Positions 14,631 through 14,722 of a DNA stretch of 14,722 bases are shown here, piece after piece. Source of the DNA: Bacteroidota bacterium (GTDB lineage: Bacteria; Bacteroidota; Bacteroidia; Chitinophagales; Saprospiraceae); NCBI GenBank assembly GCA_029573365.1, contig JAKQGD010000109.1, forward strand, positions 1 through 14,722, given 5' to 3'. The notes under the pieces were generated by a model that worked only from the letters and a program-made list of their open reading frames with translations, did not search any database and was not told where the DNA came from. A program made the position numbers and the translations under genes. The stretch's first letter is position 1; each line of letters begins with the position of its first letter.

Positions 14631-14722
14631 TGCTGGAGATGGGTATCGTAGGCAAATCGACATTTTTTTTTTGTCTCGAGAGGAAGTAAGTATAGGATGT
14701 TTCATTGCAATGACTACCACTA

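Larger units (their letters stand above)
14163..14722. other. 560-base AT-rich stretch without a recognisable gene
   Basis: All six frames are broken by stops and no protein family is recognisable. Contents seen: a seven-pair inverted repeat CATCTAA/TTAGATG (14228-14234 and 14249-14255) followed by a six-T run at 14262-14267, a weak terminator candidate for the CBS operon; a perfect palindrome TTTAATATTAAA (14318-14329); and a pair of 40-base palindromic repeats listed separately. A stretch beginning atggct and ending aattttatt occurs at 14351-14371 and again, with small changes, at 14579-14599. No tRNA or promoter with both elements is visible. The base composition differs from the neighbouring genes, which would suit a decayed mobile element or an intergenic repeat cluster. 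Confidence 0.6.

Noticed and set aside
14662..14671. Run of ten T after a short GC-poor segment, as a terminator
   Set aside because: No stem precedes it and no gene ends nearby on the plus strand.
14341..14722. Possible decayed transposase or repeat protein
   Set aside because: Frame-3 readings of the two repeats resemble each other (CNIAILR in both), but this follows from DNA repetition. All frames carry many stops and no transposase motif is visible.

Overview
The window looks like chromosomal DNA from a member of the Bacteroidetes, most likely the Cytophagales side of the phylum; this is inferred from protein character and promoter type, not from a search. Several gene starts are preceded by the phylum's -7 box, TAnnTTTG (2424-2431, 13203-13210 on +; 2308-2315, 10733-10740, 11764-11771 on -). 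The triple-HhH ComEA-like membrane protein, the CxxxY-type CcmE with an enlarged CcmF, and the LysM plus double-psi barrel protein also fit that group. Coding density is high except for the AT-rich last 560 bases. I see no rRNA, tRNA, CRISPR array, transposase or phage gene.

Layout. (1) 1-2258, minus strand: an exported AbgB-like M20 amidohydrolase followed after 16 bases by an exported PHB-depolymerase/feruloyl-esterase-like hydrolase that runs off the left edge. (2) 2454-6422, plus strand: a tight run of a small outer-membrane barrel protein, DusB, a CCA-adding-type tRNA nucleotidyltransferase with HD domain, and a membrane-anchored HhH protein, with gaps of 8 to 15 bases. (3) 10705-6443, minus strand: ccmE, ccmF, a DUF2520-type Rossmann protein and a 92-residue protein of unknown function, with short gaps or overlaps; a two-element Bacteroidetes promoter lies just before ccmE. 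(4) 11742-10837, minus strand: a LysM/DPBB cell-envelope protein, divergent from kdsB (11813-12568, plus). kdsB runs tail to tail into cytidine deaminase, with a 20-base overlap. (5) 13257-14162, plus strand: a two-CBS-domain protein and a conserved-looking 133-residue protein. (6) 14163-14722: no gene found; it contains a near-perfect 32-base palindrome and a diverged second copy 130 bases downstream.

How the genes work together. Most are housekeeping: tRNA modification and 3'-end repair (DusB, CCA enzyme), cytochrome c maturation (CcmE, CcmF), Kdo activation for LPS (KdsB) and pyrimidine salvage (Cdd), with envelope proteins between them. I did not find a clear, previously undescribed multi-gene system. 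The points most worth a second look are the CxxxY CcmE paired with a CcmF carrying a roughly 350-residue periplasmic region, the overlap-coupled DUF2520 and 92-residue genes behind ccmF, the nested dyad upstream of the CBS gene, and the palindromic repeat pair at the right end.
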